From Carboxylicivirga fragile (GTDB lineage Bacteria; Bacteroidota; Bacteroidia; Bacteroidales; Marinilabiliaceae), in assembly GCA_025499625.1 (NCBI GenBank), contig JAFMVD010000023.1, positions 22,054 through 86,053 on the forward strand: 64,000 bases of DNA, given 5' to 3'. The position numbers were made by a program, and so were the translations under genes. The notes beneath the pieces were generated by a model. That model saw only the letters and a list, made by a program, of their open reading frames with translations, was not told the DNA's origin and made no database searches. Shown here piece after piece: positions 36,482-46,040 of this stretch; positions within the stretch are counted from its first letter, which is position 1; each line of letters begins with the position of its first letter.

Positions 36482-37483
36482 TTAGTGCATTATTTTAAAA
36501 ACAAGTTCTTTCAATAGTTCACCTGGTTCGGTGGTTGAGCTATTGAAACCTTTCGACTTCATGTCGTATTCTCTTAGCAGGCTAATTACTTGTATTACTT
36601 TTTTCGCCGGATAATGACGCGCTCCAGTGGTATAATCCTGTACAAAAAACGGATTTATCTTAAGGGCTGATGCCACACTGTGCTTCGACTTATCTGGCAG
36701 ATAATAGTATGAAAGTAGCTTTTGAAAACAAGAGAAAAGCGTAACCGTGGTTACTTGTATCGGGTAAGCTTTGGGATTTCTACCAAAGGCCAGAATTATT
36801 TTATTGGCCTTGGATACATCTTTGGCAAGCACTGCTTTTTGTAATTCAAAATTGTTATAGTCTTTACTTACTCCAATGTTTTTTTCAATATGTGCTGAAG
36901 TAATTTGTTTAACCGACGCACCAATTGCCAATTCCAACTTATCTAATTCGTGTGTGATTTTTGATAAGTCAGTTCCTAAAAACTCAGCCAAAAGTGCAGA
37001 TGCTTTGGCATCAATGGTTTTACCTTTCGACTGTAAATAACTATTAACCCACTTTGGTACTTCGTAATCGCGCAGTTTTTTCGATTCAAATAGAATGCCG
37101 TTTTTCGCGATGCTTTTATAGAGTTTTTTCCGCTTATCAAGTGTTTTGTATCGATAGTTGATAACTAAAACAGTTGAATTAAGCGGATTTTCACTATAAA
37201 CCAAAAGATCTTCTATGCGCGCAATGTTTTGAGCTTCCTTTACAATAATAACCTGGTGTTGCGCCATCATTGGATAACGGCGCGCAGCCATGATTACATC
37301 TTCGGCTTCTATATCCTTACCATACAATGTGGTTTGGTTGAAGCCTTTTTCCTCTTCACTTAGTACATTATTGGAAATATAATTGGTGATTTCATCAATA
37401 TAATATCCCTCATCGCCCATCAAAAAATAGATGGGCTTGTACTTCTTCTGTTTTAAATCTTGTATTATCTGCTCAAAAGTCAT
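36482..37483 (-). CDS. holA: DNA polymerase III delta subunit
   Basis: 333 residues, a normal HolA length. The start MTFEQIIQDLKQKKYKPIYFLMGDEGYYIDEI is characteristic, with the clamp-loader lid and collar region later (LSKITHELDKLELAIG, NNFELQKAVLAKD-like DYNNFELQKAVL, NPFFVQDYTTGARHYP). Delta opens the sliding clamp. It lies near amn and, divergently, an HsdR-N gene, a neighbourhood I have seen for holA in Bacteroidota. Confidence 0.93.
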   Translation of the reverse strand: MTFEQIIQDLKQKKYKPIYFLMGDEGYYIDEITNYISNNVLSEEEKGFNQTTLYGKDIEAEDVIMAARRYPMMAQHQVIIVKEAQNIARIEDLLVYSENPLNSTVLVINYRYKTLDKRKKLYKSIAKNGILFESKKLRDYEVPKWVNSYLQSKGKTIDAKASALLAEFLGTDLSKITHELDKLELAIGASVKQITSAHIEKNIGVSKDYNNFELQKAVLAKDVSKANKIILAFGRNPKAYPIQVTTVTLFSCFQKLLSYYYLPDKSKHSVASALKINPFFVQDYTTGARHYPAKKVIQVISLLREYDMKSKGFNSSTTEPGELLKELVFKIMH

Positions 37484-37500
37484 TCTAATAGTTTGTTAGT

Positions 37501-37516
37501 CCCGATAGCTATCGGG
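37501..37516. repeat. Palindrome CCCGATAGCTATCGGG, copy 2
   Basis: Identical to 13761-13776, followed by CAGTAG-type words like those in the nqrA-nqrB spacer. Intergenic between amn and holA. Confidence 0.7.
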
Positions 37517-37632
37517 ATAGGCAGTAGACAGAAGCTAAATGAAATAATTCTGCTAACTATTTTGTAAACCTTAGCAAAGGCTATTCTCCAATTTTTGTTT
37601 AGCACAAAGCGCAGCTTCCTTAGTCTTAATGA

Positions 37633-38415
37633 TTAGTTGTCAAACTTAAGGTGTTTCACCGATTTACCATTGTTCTGAATTGTGCCCATTGCTTTGATTC
37701 CGATTTTCAAATGTTCATGCACATAATTCTCAGTCACAACTTTGTCACTTTCGTCTGTTTTAACACCTGTTGAGATCATTGGTTGATCAGAAACTAATAA
37801 TAAGGCGCCAGTTGGAATCATATTGCAAAAACCAACGGTAAAGATAGTAGCCGTTTCCATATCAATGGCCATGGCACGGGTCTTGCCAAGATATTTCTTG
37901 AAGCGCTCATCGTATTCCCAAACACGCTTATTGGTTGTAAATACGGTACCTGTCCAATAGTCACGTTCCTTATCACGGATGGTACTGGAAACCGCACGTT
38001 GTAAGCTAAATGCTGGTAGGGCAGGTACTTCAGGTGGTAAATAGTCATCAGAGGTACCGTCGCTTCTGATAGCTGCAATTGGTAAAACTAAATCACCTAA
38101 TTTGTTTTTCTTTTTCAAGCCACCACATTTACCTAAAAACAATACCGCTTTGGGCATAATGGCACTTAGTAAGTCCATCATGGTAGCTGCATTGGGACTT
38201 CCCATTCCAAAGTTGATAATGGTTATGCCATTGGCCGAACAGTTTGGCATATTACCACCTTGACCCACTATAGGTGCATCGTACCATTCTGAGAATAATT
38301 CAACGTAATGGTTGAAGTTGGTAAGTAGGATGTAGTCGTCAAAATCTTCAAGCTTTCTTCCTGTATAACGGGGTAGCCAGTTATCAACAATCTCTTTTTT
38401 TGTTTTCATAGGCAT
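37633..38415 (-). CDS. amn: AMP nucleosidase
   Basis: 260 residues. It cleaves AMP to adenine and ribose 5-phosphate. GQGGNMPNCSANGITIINFGMGSPNAATMMDLL in pieces shows the nucleoside phosphorylase fold, with LFLGKCGGL, the substrate motif AIDMETATIF and LLVSDQPM. It is the short form lacking the N-terminal regulatory domain seen in E. coli Amn, as usual in Bacteroidota. A second ATG (38409) follows the first. It is separated from holA by 149 bp including the palindrome at 37501. Confidence 0.92.
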   Translation of the reverse strand: MPMKTKKEIVDNWLPRYTGRKLEDFDDYILLTNFNHYVELFSEWYDAPIVGQGGNMPNCSANGITIINFGMGSPNAATMMDLLSAIMPKAVLFLGKCGGLKKKNKLGDLVLPIAAIRSDGTSDDYLPPEVPALPAFSLQRAVSSTIRDKERDYWTGTVFTTNKRVWEYDERFKKYLGKTRAMAIDMETATIFTVGFCNMIPTGALLLVSDQPMISTGVKTDESDKVVTENYVHEHLKIGIKAMGTIQNNGKSVKHLKFDN

Positions 38416-38557
38416 TGAATTAAAAGATGTGATTATGGATTTTCTTCAGGTAAGGTGTGTTGTTCCTGATGAAGAAAAACCAGGGATTTTTTATTTTGGT
38501 CTGCTAAGGTAACTTTTTCTCTCTAATTTGATTTACTTTGTTCAAAAAAAGGCGTTG

Positions 38558-39019
38558 ATGCAAAAGCTTAATCTTCCAATTTGTCAGTTCAGACTAAAGG
38601 AACAAGGGAATAAGAAACAAATATTTGATGCCGTTCGAAAAAAGTTTGTCGCACTAACACCTGAAGAGTGGGTACGTCAGCACTTTGTTCACTTCCTAAT
38701 ATCACAGCAAAAAATTTCTGCAGGACATATAGCTATTGAATTACCAGTTAATGTGAATGGTTTGAGTCAGCGTGCGGACATTGTGGTACATGATAGACAA
38801 GGAAGAGCAGCTATGATTATTGAATGCAAAGCTCCATCGGTTGCAATTAATAAGGCTGTTTTTGATCAGGCTGCCAGATATAATATGCCCTTAAGAGTAC
38901 AATACATGTTGGTTACAAATGGCCTGCAGCATTTTTGTGCAGAATTAACCGGAGACAAAGGTCAGTATCAATTGTTGAGTAAGATTCCTGATGTGGATGA
39001 TATTAATGCTTCTTCCTGA
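38558..39019 (+). CDS. HsdR N-terminal domain protein
   Basis: About 153 residues from ATG 38558. The core is a type I restriction enzyme R-subunit N-terminal fold: LPVNVNGLSQRADIVVHDRQGRAAMIIECKAPS, with the D ... ExK nuclease-like motif (ADIVV, IIECKA). No helicase or methylase lies nearby, so it is a stand-alone nuclease-like protein and not a restriction system. It converges with the GNAT gene, overlapping its end by 17 bp. It diverges from amn with holA beyond. Confidence 0.85.
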   Translation: MQKLNLPICQFRLKEQGNKKQIFDAVRKKFVALTPEEWVRQHFVHFLISQQKISAGHIAIELPVNVNGLSQRADIVVHDRQGRAAMIIECKAPSVAINKAVFDQAARYNMPLRVQYMLVTNGLQHFCAELTGDKGQYQLLSKIPDVDDINASS

Positions 39020-39524
39020 TTAGCTGGTAGAGGTGCTCATCAACGAAGCCATTTTTCGTTTTCTGCCAGGCTTTTTTTGTGCCTGCTAAGTTGAATCCTA
39101 CTTTCTCAAATAAGGCAATGCTTGCAAGGTTATTAGACGAAATATTCGCGTATAGTTGATTTAATCCAAGGTTGTTGAAACAGTAGTCTGCAAATAACTG
39201 AAGTGCCTCAGCTGCATATCCTTTTTCTCTTTGTTTAGAATGGATTACTATACCCACCCCCGCACGTTGATGGAAACCATCAAAGTCGAACAGGTCAATC
39301 ATGCCCACAGCTTCTTTGCTTTCTTCAAGTTCAATGATCAGACGTAATTGCTTAGTTTGAAAAACGTCTAGTTGTGCTTGTTCAATGTATTTTACAAGTT
39401 GGTGCTTAGAAAAAGGGGTGAGCGTATTGCTCACCTCCCATAATTCCATGTTATTTTCCCATTGATATAGTAGATCGATATCTTCGGGTTCAAGAGCTCT
39501 TAATATAAGCTCATCGTTTTTCAT
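39003..39524 (-). CDS. GNAT acetyltransferase (RimJ/RimL type)
   Basis: 173 residues. LRALEPEDIDLLYQWEN is the usual RimJ-like start, then GMIDLFDFDGFHQRAGVGIVI, a pyrophosphate loop SKQREKGYAAEALQLFADY and SNNLASIALFEKVGF. It would acetylate a protein N-terminus or small molecule. It starts within the stop of the PD40 gene (TAATG overlap of one base), so translation is probably coupled. Confidence 0.9.
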   Translation of the reverse strand: MKNDELILRALEPEDIDLLYQWENNMELWEVSNTLTPFSKHQLVKYIEQAQLDVFQTKQLRLIIELEESKEAVGMIDLFDFDGFHQRAGVGIVIHSKQREKGYAAEALQLFADYCFNNLGLNQLYANISSNNLASIALFEKVGFNLAGTKKAWQKTKNGFVDEHLYQLIRKKH

Positions 39525-41455
39525 TAATTCTTTGTTTCGCTAGGTTTAACCATATCATCATATTGCTTGATGTCTCTGATGAAGGCATCTTGCCATTGCT
39601 CCGTGTCTAATACTTTTTGTTTGGCTTTGAGGGTAGATTTATAACCTTTAATGATGCTATAAGCATATCGGAACCAGCCATCCTTACAATCGTACTCCTT
39701 GATCAAGTTGTGCTCTAATCCCTCAAATATATCAAATGAGCCTAATTGTTTTTTAGACGAAAGAATTTGAACAGTATAATAAGGTATACCATCGCTGACA
39801 TCAAGTGCAGTCATGTCAGTTTGGCCTGGAGCTTCTTTGTCTTCAGCTTTTGCTGCCAATAAATAAGTCAGCTCGGTTGGTTCAAGAGTAGTTGTTTTGG
39901 TGCTTTTCTTATAAGCCATTTCACGTTCAACATTCACTTTTGTCTCCACTGCTTCATAACCTTCTCCAGCAAATCTTACTTTGTACGATTCTTCAGCTTC
40001 AAGTATTAATACATAATTACCTGTACCTGGATGAGGTCTGTATTCGCCAACGGCTTCGTCAGTTGATAATTTAGTGACAAAAATACGTACATTTTCCAGT
40101 GGTGCATCACCTTCGCTAGTTACTTGTCCCTTAAATACAGCCAAGCGATTAATTTCCGGCTCCTCATATTCAATTAAATATAAGTCAGAACCACCTAGGT
40201 TATCTTCGTAGCCCGAAGAAGCATAATAAGCTATGTTCTGAGTTGCTGTTGGTACAAAGAAGAAGTCATCATCAGGCGTATTAATTGGATAACCCATATT
40301 GGTTGGGGCAGTCCAAGTATCATCTTCGAGTAATTGAGTATAGAAAATGTCGAATTTACCCATGCTATTATGTCCTTCTGAACTAAAATATAAAGTACGT
40401 CCATCAGGGTGGATGATTGGTGTGTCATCATCGTATGGCGTATTTAAACTTTCCAGGTTTTCGGCTTTTCCCCATTCTCCATTTGGTAAGCGACGAACGC
40501 GATAAATATCTTTCCCACCTATGCCTCCTTCACGATTACTTGTGAAATATAGTGTTGATTTATCCGGAGAAATAGAAGCATGCGTTTCGTTGTAACGAGA
40601 ATTGATCGGAGCCGGAAGTTTTACTGGTTCTCCCCAATTGCTTCCATCATTCATGCTTACATATAGGTTTGAGCCATTAATGTCGTTTCTGAAGATATAC
40701 AATTCGGTTTCGTCAGATGATAAGCAAACGCCAGCCTCGTGTCCCGGTTTGCGAAACAGTTCTTTCGATGACTTGGCTTTTGTCCAGGCTTCATCTTTAA
40801 TTACCGAAGAATAAATGCGTTCGGCATATTGCCCATTTGGAAGTAATTCGCTGTAGCTCGATGCTCTTTTTGATGTAAACATTAATAAAGATTCATCCGC
40901 AGAAATCAACGGACTGTGATCGTCATATTTTGAATTAATATCAGCACCAAGATTATGAACTTCTAATTTGACTGGCTTGGCCATTAGTTCGATGGCATTT
41001 TCGCAGATTTCAATTTGACGACGCGCACCATTAATTAAAGGTTCGTCTTCATTACCCAATTGACTGATTAATTCCTCGTAGGTTTTAATGGCTTCTTCCG
41101 GTTTGGTGAGTAATTGCTCTGCTTCACCAATCATCATTTGAACATCTACTCCAAGATCGCTGATTTTCTCTTCTCCCTCAAGGCCAGTGTAGATTTTTTG
41201 AAGATTAACGATTGCCTCTTCATATTGCTGCGCATTTAATTGGCAGAATCCAAGGTTATAAAGGATATTGATATTTTCAGGATCGTTGACTAAAAGTTCT
41301 GAGAATATATCAATGGCCTCGCCGTATGCTTCGTCCTGGAAAAGTCCAACTGCTTCCTTAAATTTTTTATTGTCTTCGCGTGTTGTGGATTGTGCCTTTG
41401 TTATTTGGGCAACAAAAAGCACTGCTAATGCTGTAATAAGTATTCGTTTTATCAT
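39524..41455 (-). CDS. TPR-PD40 outer-membrane-associated protein with SPOR-like end
   Basis: About 643 residues from ATG 41455 (signal peptide ILITALAVLFVAQITKAQ); a longer form from 41500 is possible. TPR-like helices run from ~20 to 160. PD40 beta-propeller blades follow (SPLISADESLLMFTSKR, ASISPDKSTLYFTSNREGG, PIIHPDGRTLYFSSEG), then a CarboxypepD-like domain (~455-540). The last ~90 residues (PYYTVQILSSKKQLG ... YRYA-like FRYAYSIIKGYKST) resemble a SPOR peptidoglycan-binding domain. It lacks the OmpA end of PorE. It is a paralogue of the next upstream gene. Confidence 0.82.
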   Translation of the reverse strand: MIKRILITALAVLFVAQITKAQSTTREDNKKFKEAVGLFQDEAYGEAIDIFSELLVNDPENINILYNLGFCQLNAQQYEEAIVNLQKIYTGLEGEEKISDLGVDVQMMIGEAEQLLTKPEEAIKTYEELISQLGNEDEPLINGARRQIEICENAIELMAKPVKLEVHNLGADINSKYDDHSPLISADESLLMFTSKRASSYSELLPNGQYAERIYSSVIKDEAWTKAKSSKELFRKPGHEAGVCLSSDETELYIFRNDINGSNLYVSMNDGSNWGEPVKLPAPINSRYNETHASISPDKSTLYFTSNREGGIGGKDIYRVRRLPNGEWGKAENLESLNTPYDDDTPIIHPDGRTLYFSSEGHNSMGKFDIFYTQLLEDDTWTAPTNMGYPINTPDDDFFFVPTATQNIAYYASSGYEDNLGGSDLYLIEYEEPEINRLAVFKGQVTSEGDAPLENVRIFVTKLSTDEAVGEYRPHPGTGNYVLILEAEESYKVRFAGEGYEAVETKVNVEREMAYKKSTKTTTLEPTELTYLLAAKAEDKEAPGQTDMTALDVSDGIPYYTVQILSSKKQLGSFDIFEGLEHNLIKEYDCKDGWFRYAYSIIKGYKSTLKAKQKVLDTEQWQDAFIRDIKQYDDMVKPSETKN

Positions 41456-41568
41456 ACCGGGTTGGCTATTTATATGACTTTTTTTAATAATATCTCGCAA
41501 AATAATTAATTATGATCTTTTTATAACAATCTCTTGCTTGTTTTTGATGAAAACAAGCTTTCCATCGC

Positions 41569-43179
41569 TTAGTCTTTCATTTTGTTGTTCTCAACTATTA
41601 TCGGATCAAGGTATGTGGCATTGCCTTGGCTCGAGTAATCTAATCGGCCCGAAACCTTAAATGATTTAGTGAGTGTTACTTTGTTAAACGTTTCTATGGT
41701 CATTTTGTATTCAACGCCTGTTGGCACAATTAATACATATTTACCATTCTCAGGATGTGGTCGATAGTAACCTATTTCTTCACCTGTATCAGCCTTGCTA
41801 AGTGTAATTCTCGATTCGTGAGAGGGCAATCCTTCTTCTGTAAAAATAAAACCTGCTACAACGGATAAAGTGCGTTCGTCGGTTTCTGGAAATTCAATGA
41901 GGTAGATGTCTGACCGACCAAATCCGCCAGCACGTTCCGAAGCAAAATAAACACGTTGTCCATCGCTTGTTGGGCTGTAGAAAAGATCATCGGCAGGCGT
42001 GTTAATGGGGTAACCAATGTTTTGTGGTTCACTCCATTTTTTGTCTTCTTCGTTCAGTATTTTTGATTTGAAGATGTCGTATCCTCCCATTGATTTGTGA
42101 CCCATCGAGGCGAAAAATAAAGTTCTTTCATCATGCGATAAAAATGGACTTTCTTCATTTTCAACCGTATTGATAGTTGGTCCGGCATTCATTACTTTTC
42201 CCCACTGACCATTAGGTAGTTTTCTGCTTATGTAGATGTCGCTTCCACCAAATCCTTTTGGCCGATCACTGGCAAAAACCAAAGTATTACCATCGTACGA
42301 AAGTGAACCATGCGTTTCGGCATGATCGGTATTTATTGGTTTTGGAAATTTCTCGGGCGTACTCCATCCATCCTTTGTGTAATTCGAGAAATACAAGTTA
42401 CCCGATAAACCATCATTACGATAAATAATAAGTGTACGTCCATCTGCGCTTAAACTACAGGTGGCATCGTTCCCATCTGTATTAATTTTTGCGCCAATAT
42501 TCATGGCCGGTATCCATTTGCCCTCACGCCAGATAGCTTGATGAATATCTTCATAAAACAGGCCGTCTCCTGAGGTGTAACTTCCTGTTCCTTGTCGGTT
42601 TGATGTGAAAACAATAGTTGATTCATCAGCCGAAATTACGGGGCTATGTTCATCGTATTCACTGTTTATGGCTTGTCCGAGGTTACTAATTCTAAAGTCA
42701 ACTGCATTCTTTTTTAATTCGATGGCGTTTTCGTTGTAAGCTATTTCCTGTTCAATTTGCTTGAGTAAGGATTTTTGCTTTGCCGGAATCATATCTTTCA
42801 ATCGCATCAACTCTTCAAGTGCTTCTTCGAAACGATAGTTGAGATGATAGGCTTGCGCCAAATAAAAACGTGTTTCTATGGCCTTATCATTTTTGCGATC
42901 ATCAAGCGAATAGTAGTTTTTTGCTATCTCAAGATGTGGAATCGCATCGTCTGTTTTGTAATCAATGTTCAACAAGCATAAACCATATTGCATACTTAAG
43001 TAGGGATCATCAGGAAATTGTAGAAGTAAATCTTTCAGTTGCTGAGCAGCTTCTGAATAATTATCAAGCTGAATGTTATTTGAAATACTCAAAAGCTCCT
43101 TTCGGCCAGGCTTATTTTTTTGAGCCTGTACAAGTTGACTTGATAATACTAATGCAAAAATAAATACAACTACTTTCAT
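41569..43179 (-). CDS. TPR-PD40 protein, paralogue of the adjacent gene
   Basis: 536 residues. A signal peptide (VVFIFALVLSSQLVQAQ) is followed by TPR-like helices (~30-150), PD40 blades (SPVISADESTIVFTSNRQG, SLSYDGNTLVFASDRPKGFGGSDIY, SPFLSHDERTLFFASMGHKSMGGYD, YFASERAGGFGRSDIY) and a short carboxypeptidase-regulatory-like domain. It matches its neighbour along the whole length but stops before the SPOR-like end. Such proteins often accompany T9SS or OmpA-type envelope complexes. It lies 113 bp upstream of the neighbour, same strand. Confidence 0.85.
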   Translation of the reverse strand: MKVVVFIFALVLSSQLVQAQKNKPGRKELLSISNNIQLDNYSEAAQQLKDLLLQFPDDPYLSMQYGLCLLNIDYKTDDAIPHLEIAKNYYSLDDRKNDKAIETRFYLAQAYHLNYRFEEALEELMRLKDMIPAKQKSLLKQIEQEIAYNENAIELKKNAVDFRISNLGQAINSEYDEHSPVISADESTIVFTSNRQGTGSYTSGDGLFYEDIHQAIWREGKWIPAMNIGAKINTDGNDATCSLSADGRTLIIYRNDGLSGNLYFSNYTKDGWSTPEKFPKPINTDHAETHGSLSYDGNTLVFASDRPKGFGGSDIYISRKLPNGQWGKVMNAGPTINTVENEESPFLSHDERTLFFASMGHKSMGGYDIFKSKILNEEDKKWSEPQNIGYPINTPADDLFYSPTSDGQRVYFASERAGGFGRSDIYLIEFPETDERTLSVVAGFIFTEEGLPSHESRITLSKADTGEEIGYYRPHPENGKYVLIVPTGVEYKMTIETFNKVTLTKSFKVSGRLDYSSQGNATYLDPIIVENNKMKD

Positions 43180-43283
43180 AGATATTTTTAGGCTGATAAT
43201 TATTTGGCAATCGGATTTAAACTGCTACAAGTTAGTAAATAAATTACGAATACGGAATTGCATTTTTTCAAGTCGTATGATGC

Positions 43284-44063
43284 TTATTTGCTTGAAGTCT
43301 TCCTGAGGCCAGGATGTTTGAACCAAAAATAGATAAGTGATTGTAGATGTTTTATTAATAGTGGCAGCTGTTTGAGTTTGTACGATCTTCTTTGATAGTT
43401 ATGTGTCATATTTATGCTTGGAATACAAATAACTCTATAGTGGGCTTGATGTATTCGCACGCATAAATCGGCATCTTCTGGTCCATAAAAAATGGTTTCG
43501 TCTAATAAACCAACTTTATCAAATAATTCCTTTCGAATTAATTGAACAGCACCAATTAAATAATCGGGTTCGTAAGGTTCCTTCTTATTTATAAAATCAG
43601 AGTATGGGTTGTTGATACTTTTACCTAATAGTTTACTGATTATTCTCCTAGTCTTAACCAGTATTGAAGGAAAGGGTAAACCATTGTACTGGATGGTATC
43701 GTCGGGATTTAATAATTGTGGAGCGATCATTCCAATTGTGCTGTCATGAGAAATGCGCCTTATCAATTTGTCTAAGGATAATGGGTGCATCACAACATCG
43801 TCATCAAGGATTAACAGAAAATTACCTTCTGCTTCTTGAATGCCAATGTTACGTGCCTTAGCAACTCCCAGATTGCTCTTGTTTTTTAAGAGTTTACATT
43901 CTGGATAATTGCTTTCAATTAACGTGAGTGTGGAATCGTTGGAGCCATTGTCAACAATGATTATTTCATAGTCGTAATTTGGGCATGATGGCTCTATTGC
44001 ATTTAGACAATTGAGAATGATTTTCTCGGAGTTCAGGGTTAATATGACTATTGATAAAGTCAT
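43284..44063 (-). CDS. Family 2 glycosyltransferase (rhamnosyltransferase-like)
   Basis: 259 residues. GT-A signs are SIVILTLNSEKIILNCLNAI, IIVDNGSNDSTL, GVAKARNIGI, the DxD-type LILDDDVVMHP, and the FYGPEDADLCVRIHQAHY segment with the ED pair. The C-terminal KHPGLRK stretch is basic and perhaps membrane-facing. It starts within the stop of the radical SAM gene (TAATG, one-base overlap), so the two are probably made together. The sugar and acceptor are unknown. Confidence 0.85.
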   Translation of the reverse strand: MTLSIVILTLNSEKIILNCLNAIEPSCPNYDYEIIIVDNGSNDSTLTLIESNYPECKLLKNKSNLGVAKARNIGIQEAEGNFLLILDDDVVMHPLSLDKLIRRISHDSTIGMIAPQLLNPDDTIQYNGLPFPSILVKTRRIISKLLGKSINNPYSDFINKKEPYEPDYLIGAVQLIRKELFDKVGLLDETIFYGPEDADLCVRIHQAHYRVICIPSINMTHNYQRRSYKLKQLPLLIKHLQSLIYFWFKHPGLRKTSSK

Positions 44064-45502
44064 TATCCAAACATTTTTATTTTGAAAGCTTTAAAAGCAC
44101 TAATGACATCTGCAAGCGATCTAAATTGGCTAATGTGCCTCCAAATGACTGATGGTCGAAGAAAGAAGCTTAAATTTGATTTGAATAATATGCGTTCCAT
44201 TTCTTCTGCTGTGATGTGCGGATATTCCAATATGGAATGACGCTGAACATCTGTTGGTCGGTATTCGCCTTCTTTCAACCAACCATTTTCTTTGGCGATG
44301 CTATAAAACTTGGTGCCTGGAAATGGTGAAACTATGTTGAACATGACTTGACTAACCTTAAGTTTCTTTGCTTCTTTAACTGTTTCTTTAATTGTTTCTT
44401 CGGTTTCGAGTGGACTTGTTCCAATTAGAATATTTAGCTTAACCGGCACCTTATATTTGTTTAGCAAATTTATGGCATCATATATCTGTTCGCTATTCAT
44501 TCCTTTTCGAATAAACTTCAGAATATCATCATTGAATGATTCTACGCCTAAATCGATATAGTCACACTTTGAGTTACCTAATATTGATGCGACCTCTTCA
44601 TCAATTGCATCAGCTCTGGCCTGGCATCCCCAATGGAAATCATATTTATTTAATTCTTCAACAATTGCCTTTAATCGATTGGTATTAAAAATGAAGTTGT
44701 CGTCAACAAAGGCAATACTCTTATAACCTTTATCAGCAAGTTGTTTTAATTCCTCAGCTACATTTTCAGGCGTTCGAAAATAGATGGGGGGCTTACTGCC
44801 TCTATTGTTTTTCGATTCTATTTCTCTCGCAAAAGTTAAGGAGCTAGGTACACAATAAATACATTGGTAAGGGCAATTGCGCGAAGTTACAACCGATGTA
44901 TAAGGTGAGTTTTTTAATTTAGGATTTCGAAAGGTTCTATCTTCGATAAAATGCCTGGCAGGAATAGGTAAACTATCCAGGTCTTTAAGTAAAGGTTGAG
45001 GCGCATTATTTACGATTTCTTTTTTCGAATCTAAAAATGATATGCCTTTAACTTCAGATAAAGGAAGCTCTTTCTCAATTGCAATAATGGTATTTAAGGC
45101 TGACACATCTGGTTCGCCCCTAATGATGGCAATTTTATTATCAATTAAAAGTTTGGAAGTAAAATAAGTGCCTGCCGGTCCCATAAAAAGAATCCAGTTA
45201 TCCGCATGGAATTGACGAATTATCTCAATTGCTGTAAGATCGGTACTTATTGATAAGTTAACACTCCAAAAACAAAACACATCTGCTGATAAGGATTTGA
45301 TGTCTTTTTCGAACTCGTCTTTAGAGCTATTTTTAGCGACATAATCGTGATAGGTAACCGAGTGTCCTTCGCGCTCAAAAATGGCTGCAATGGTTAACTC
45401 ATATATGTTGGGCATTGGATATACCATCCGAGTACATCCAGCTGAACGTTCAGCTGGCATGTTATCATCAAATGATGGTGGTATGATAAAGGAAATATTC
45501 AT
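44063..45502 (-). CDS. Radical SAM protein with B12-binding-like N-terminal domain
   Basis: 479 residues. The N-terminal ~180 residues have a Rossmann-like cobalamin-binding fold (VTYHDYVAKNSS, DVFCFWSVNLSISTDLTAIEII), but the usual DxHxxG is not seen, so it may not bind B12. The radical SAM cluster motif is RNCPYQCIYC (CxxxCxxC, ~215), followed by FVDDNFIFN, GVESFNDDILKFIRKGM and GTSPLETEETI. BchE/HpnP-like proteins of this type modify lipids or cofactors. Its overlap with a glycosyltransferase gene suggests a glycolipid or polysaccharide task. Confidence 0.85.
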   Translation of the reverse strand: MNISFIIPPSFDDNMPAERSAGCTRMVYPMPNIYELTIAAIFEREGHSVTYHDYVAKNSSKDEFEKDIKSLSADVFCFWSVNLSISTDLTAIEIIRQFHADNWILFMGPAGTYFTSKLLIDNKIAIIRGEPDVSALNTIIAIEKELPLSEVKGISFLDSKKEIVNNAPQPLLKDLDSLPIPARHFIEDRTFRNPKLKNSPYTSVVTSRNCPYQCIYCVPSSLTFAREIESKNNRGSKPPIYFRTPENVAEELKQLADKGYKSIAFVDDNFIFNTNRLKAIVEELNKYDFHWGCQARADAIDEEVASILGNSKCDYIDLGVESFNDDILKFIRKGMNSEQIYDAINLLNKYKVPVKLNILIGTSPLETEETIKETVKEAKKLKVSQVMFNIVSPFPGTKFYSIAKENGWLKEGEYRPTDVQRHSILEYPHITAEEMERILFKSNLSFFLRPSVIWRHISQFRSLADVISAFKAFKIKMFG

Positions 45503-45597
45503 TATTTATTTTTTGTAATGTGTTATTATACAATATGGGGCAGATAGGCTTTTGTATAAACAGACAAAAAGGTATGAATATTGTGTCGGCAATGAAA

Positions 45598-46029
45598 TTA
45601 CTTGCAAAAAATTGATTTAATAAAGCCACAAAACGTTTTTCGTTCGGCTTTTTCGTAGAGCATATTGTATTCGTCGCGCTCTTCTTTCGATGCGTTTTTA
45701 TTCAATGCTTGCCAAATTTCACCCCATCCAAGAAATCCTCCAACGTTGCGATCATCAATAAAGATGTCGGCATTAACTTTACGGCTCATGCTATGATCAA
45801 TCACTTCTTCGGGATAAGTTTTATTTATGGCGTAAAACTCAACGCCGTTTCTCCGGCAATAATCCACGGCATCGTCGAGATATTTGCCCGAACGGATGGT
45901 CCAAAGTACAAGCAGGTGACCTTGTTTTTGCAATCTTTTTAAGGTCTCAAAGGCAAATGTCTTTTCTTTTCCTATGGCTGGGTATCTATGTTCAACGATG
46001 GTACCATCAAAGTCAACGGCTATAAGCAT
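45598..46029 (-). CDS. Small HAD-like hydrolase (BT_0820 type)
   Basis: 143 residues. AVDFDGTIVEHRYP is the DxDGT nucleophile motif; LLVLWTIRSGKYLDDAVDYC, the VNADIFIDDRNVGGFLGW motif and a Cys-rich end follow. This short cap-less HAD form is widespread in Bacteroidota, with no settled substrate. It lies 11 bp after the membrane protein gene on the same strand and is followed by a 95-bp gap. Confidence 0.85.
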   Translation of the reverse strand: MLIAVDFDGTIVEHRYPAIGKEKTFAFETLKRLQKQGHLLVLWTIRSGKYLDDAVDYCRRNGVEFYAINKTYPEEVIDHSMSRKVNADIFIDDRNVGGFLGWGEIWQALNKNASKEERDEYNMLYEKAERKTFCGFIKSIFCK

Positions 46030-46040
46030 TTTAGTAGTTT

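Noticed and set aside
38558..39019. Part of a type I restriction system
   Set aside because: Only the HsdR-N-like domain is present; no helicase, methylase or specificity gene lies near, and it sits between housekeeping genes.
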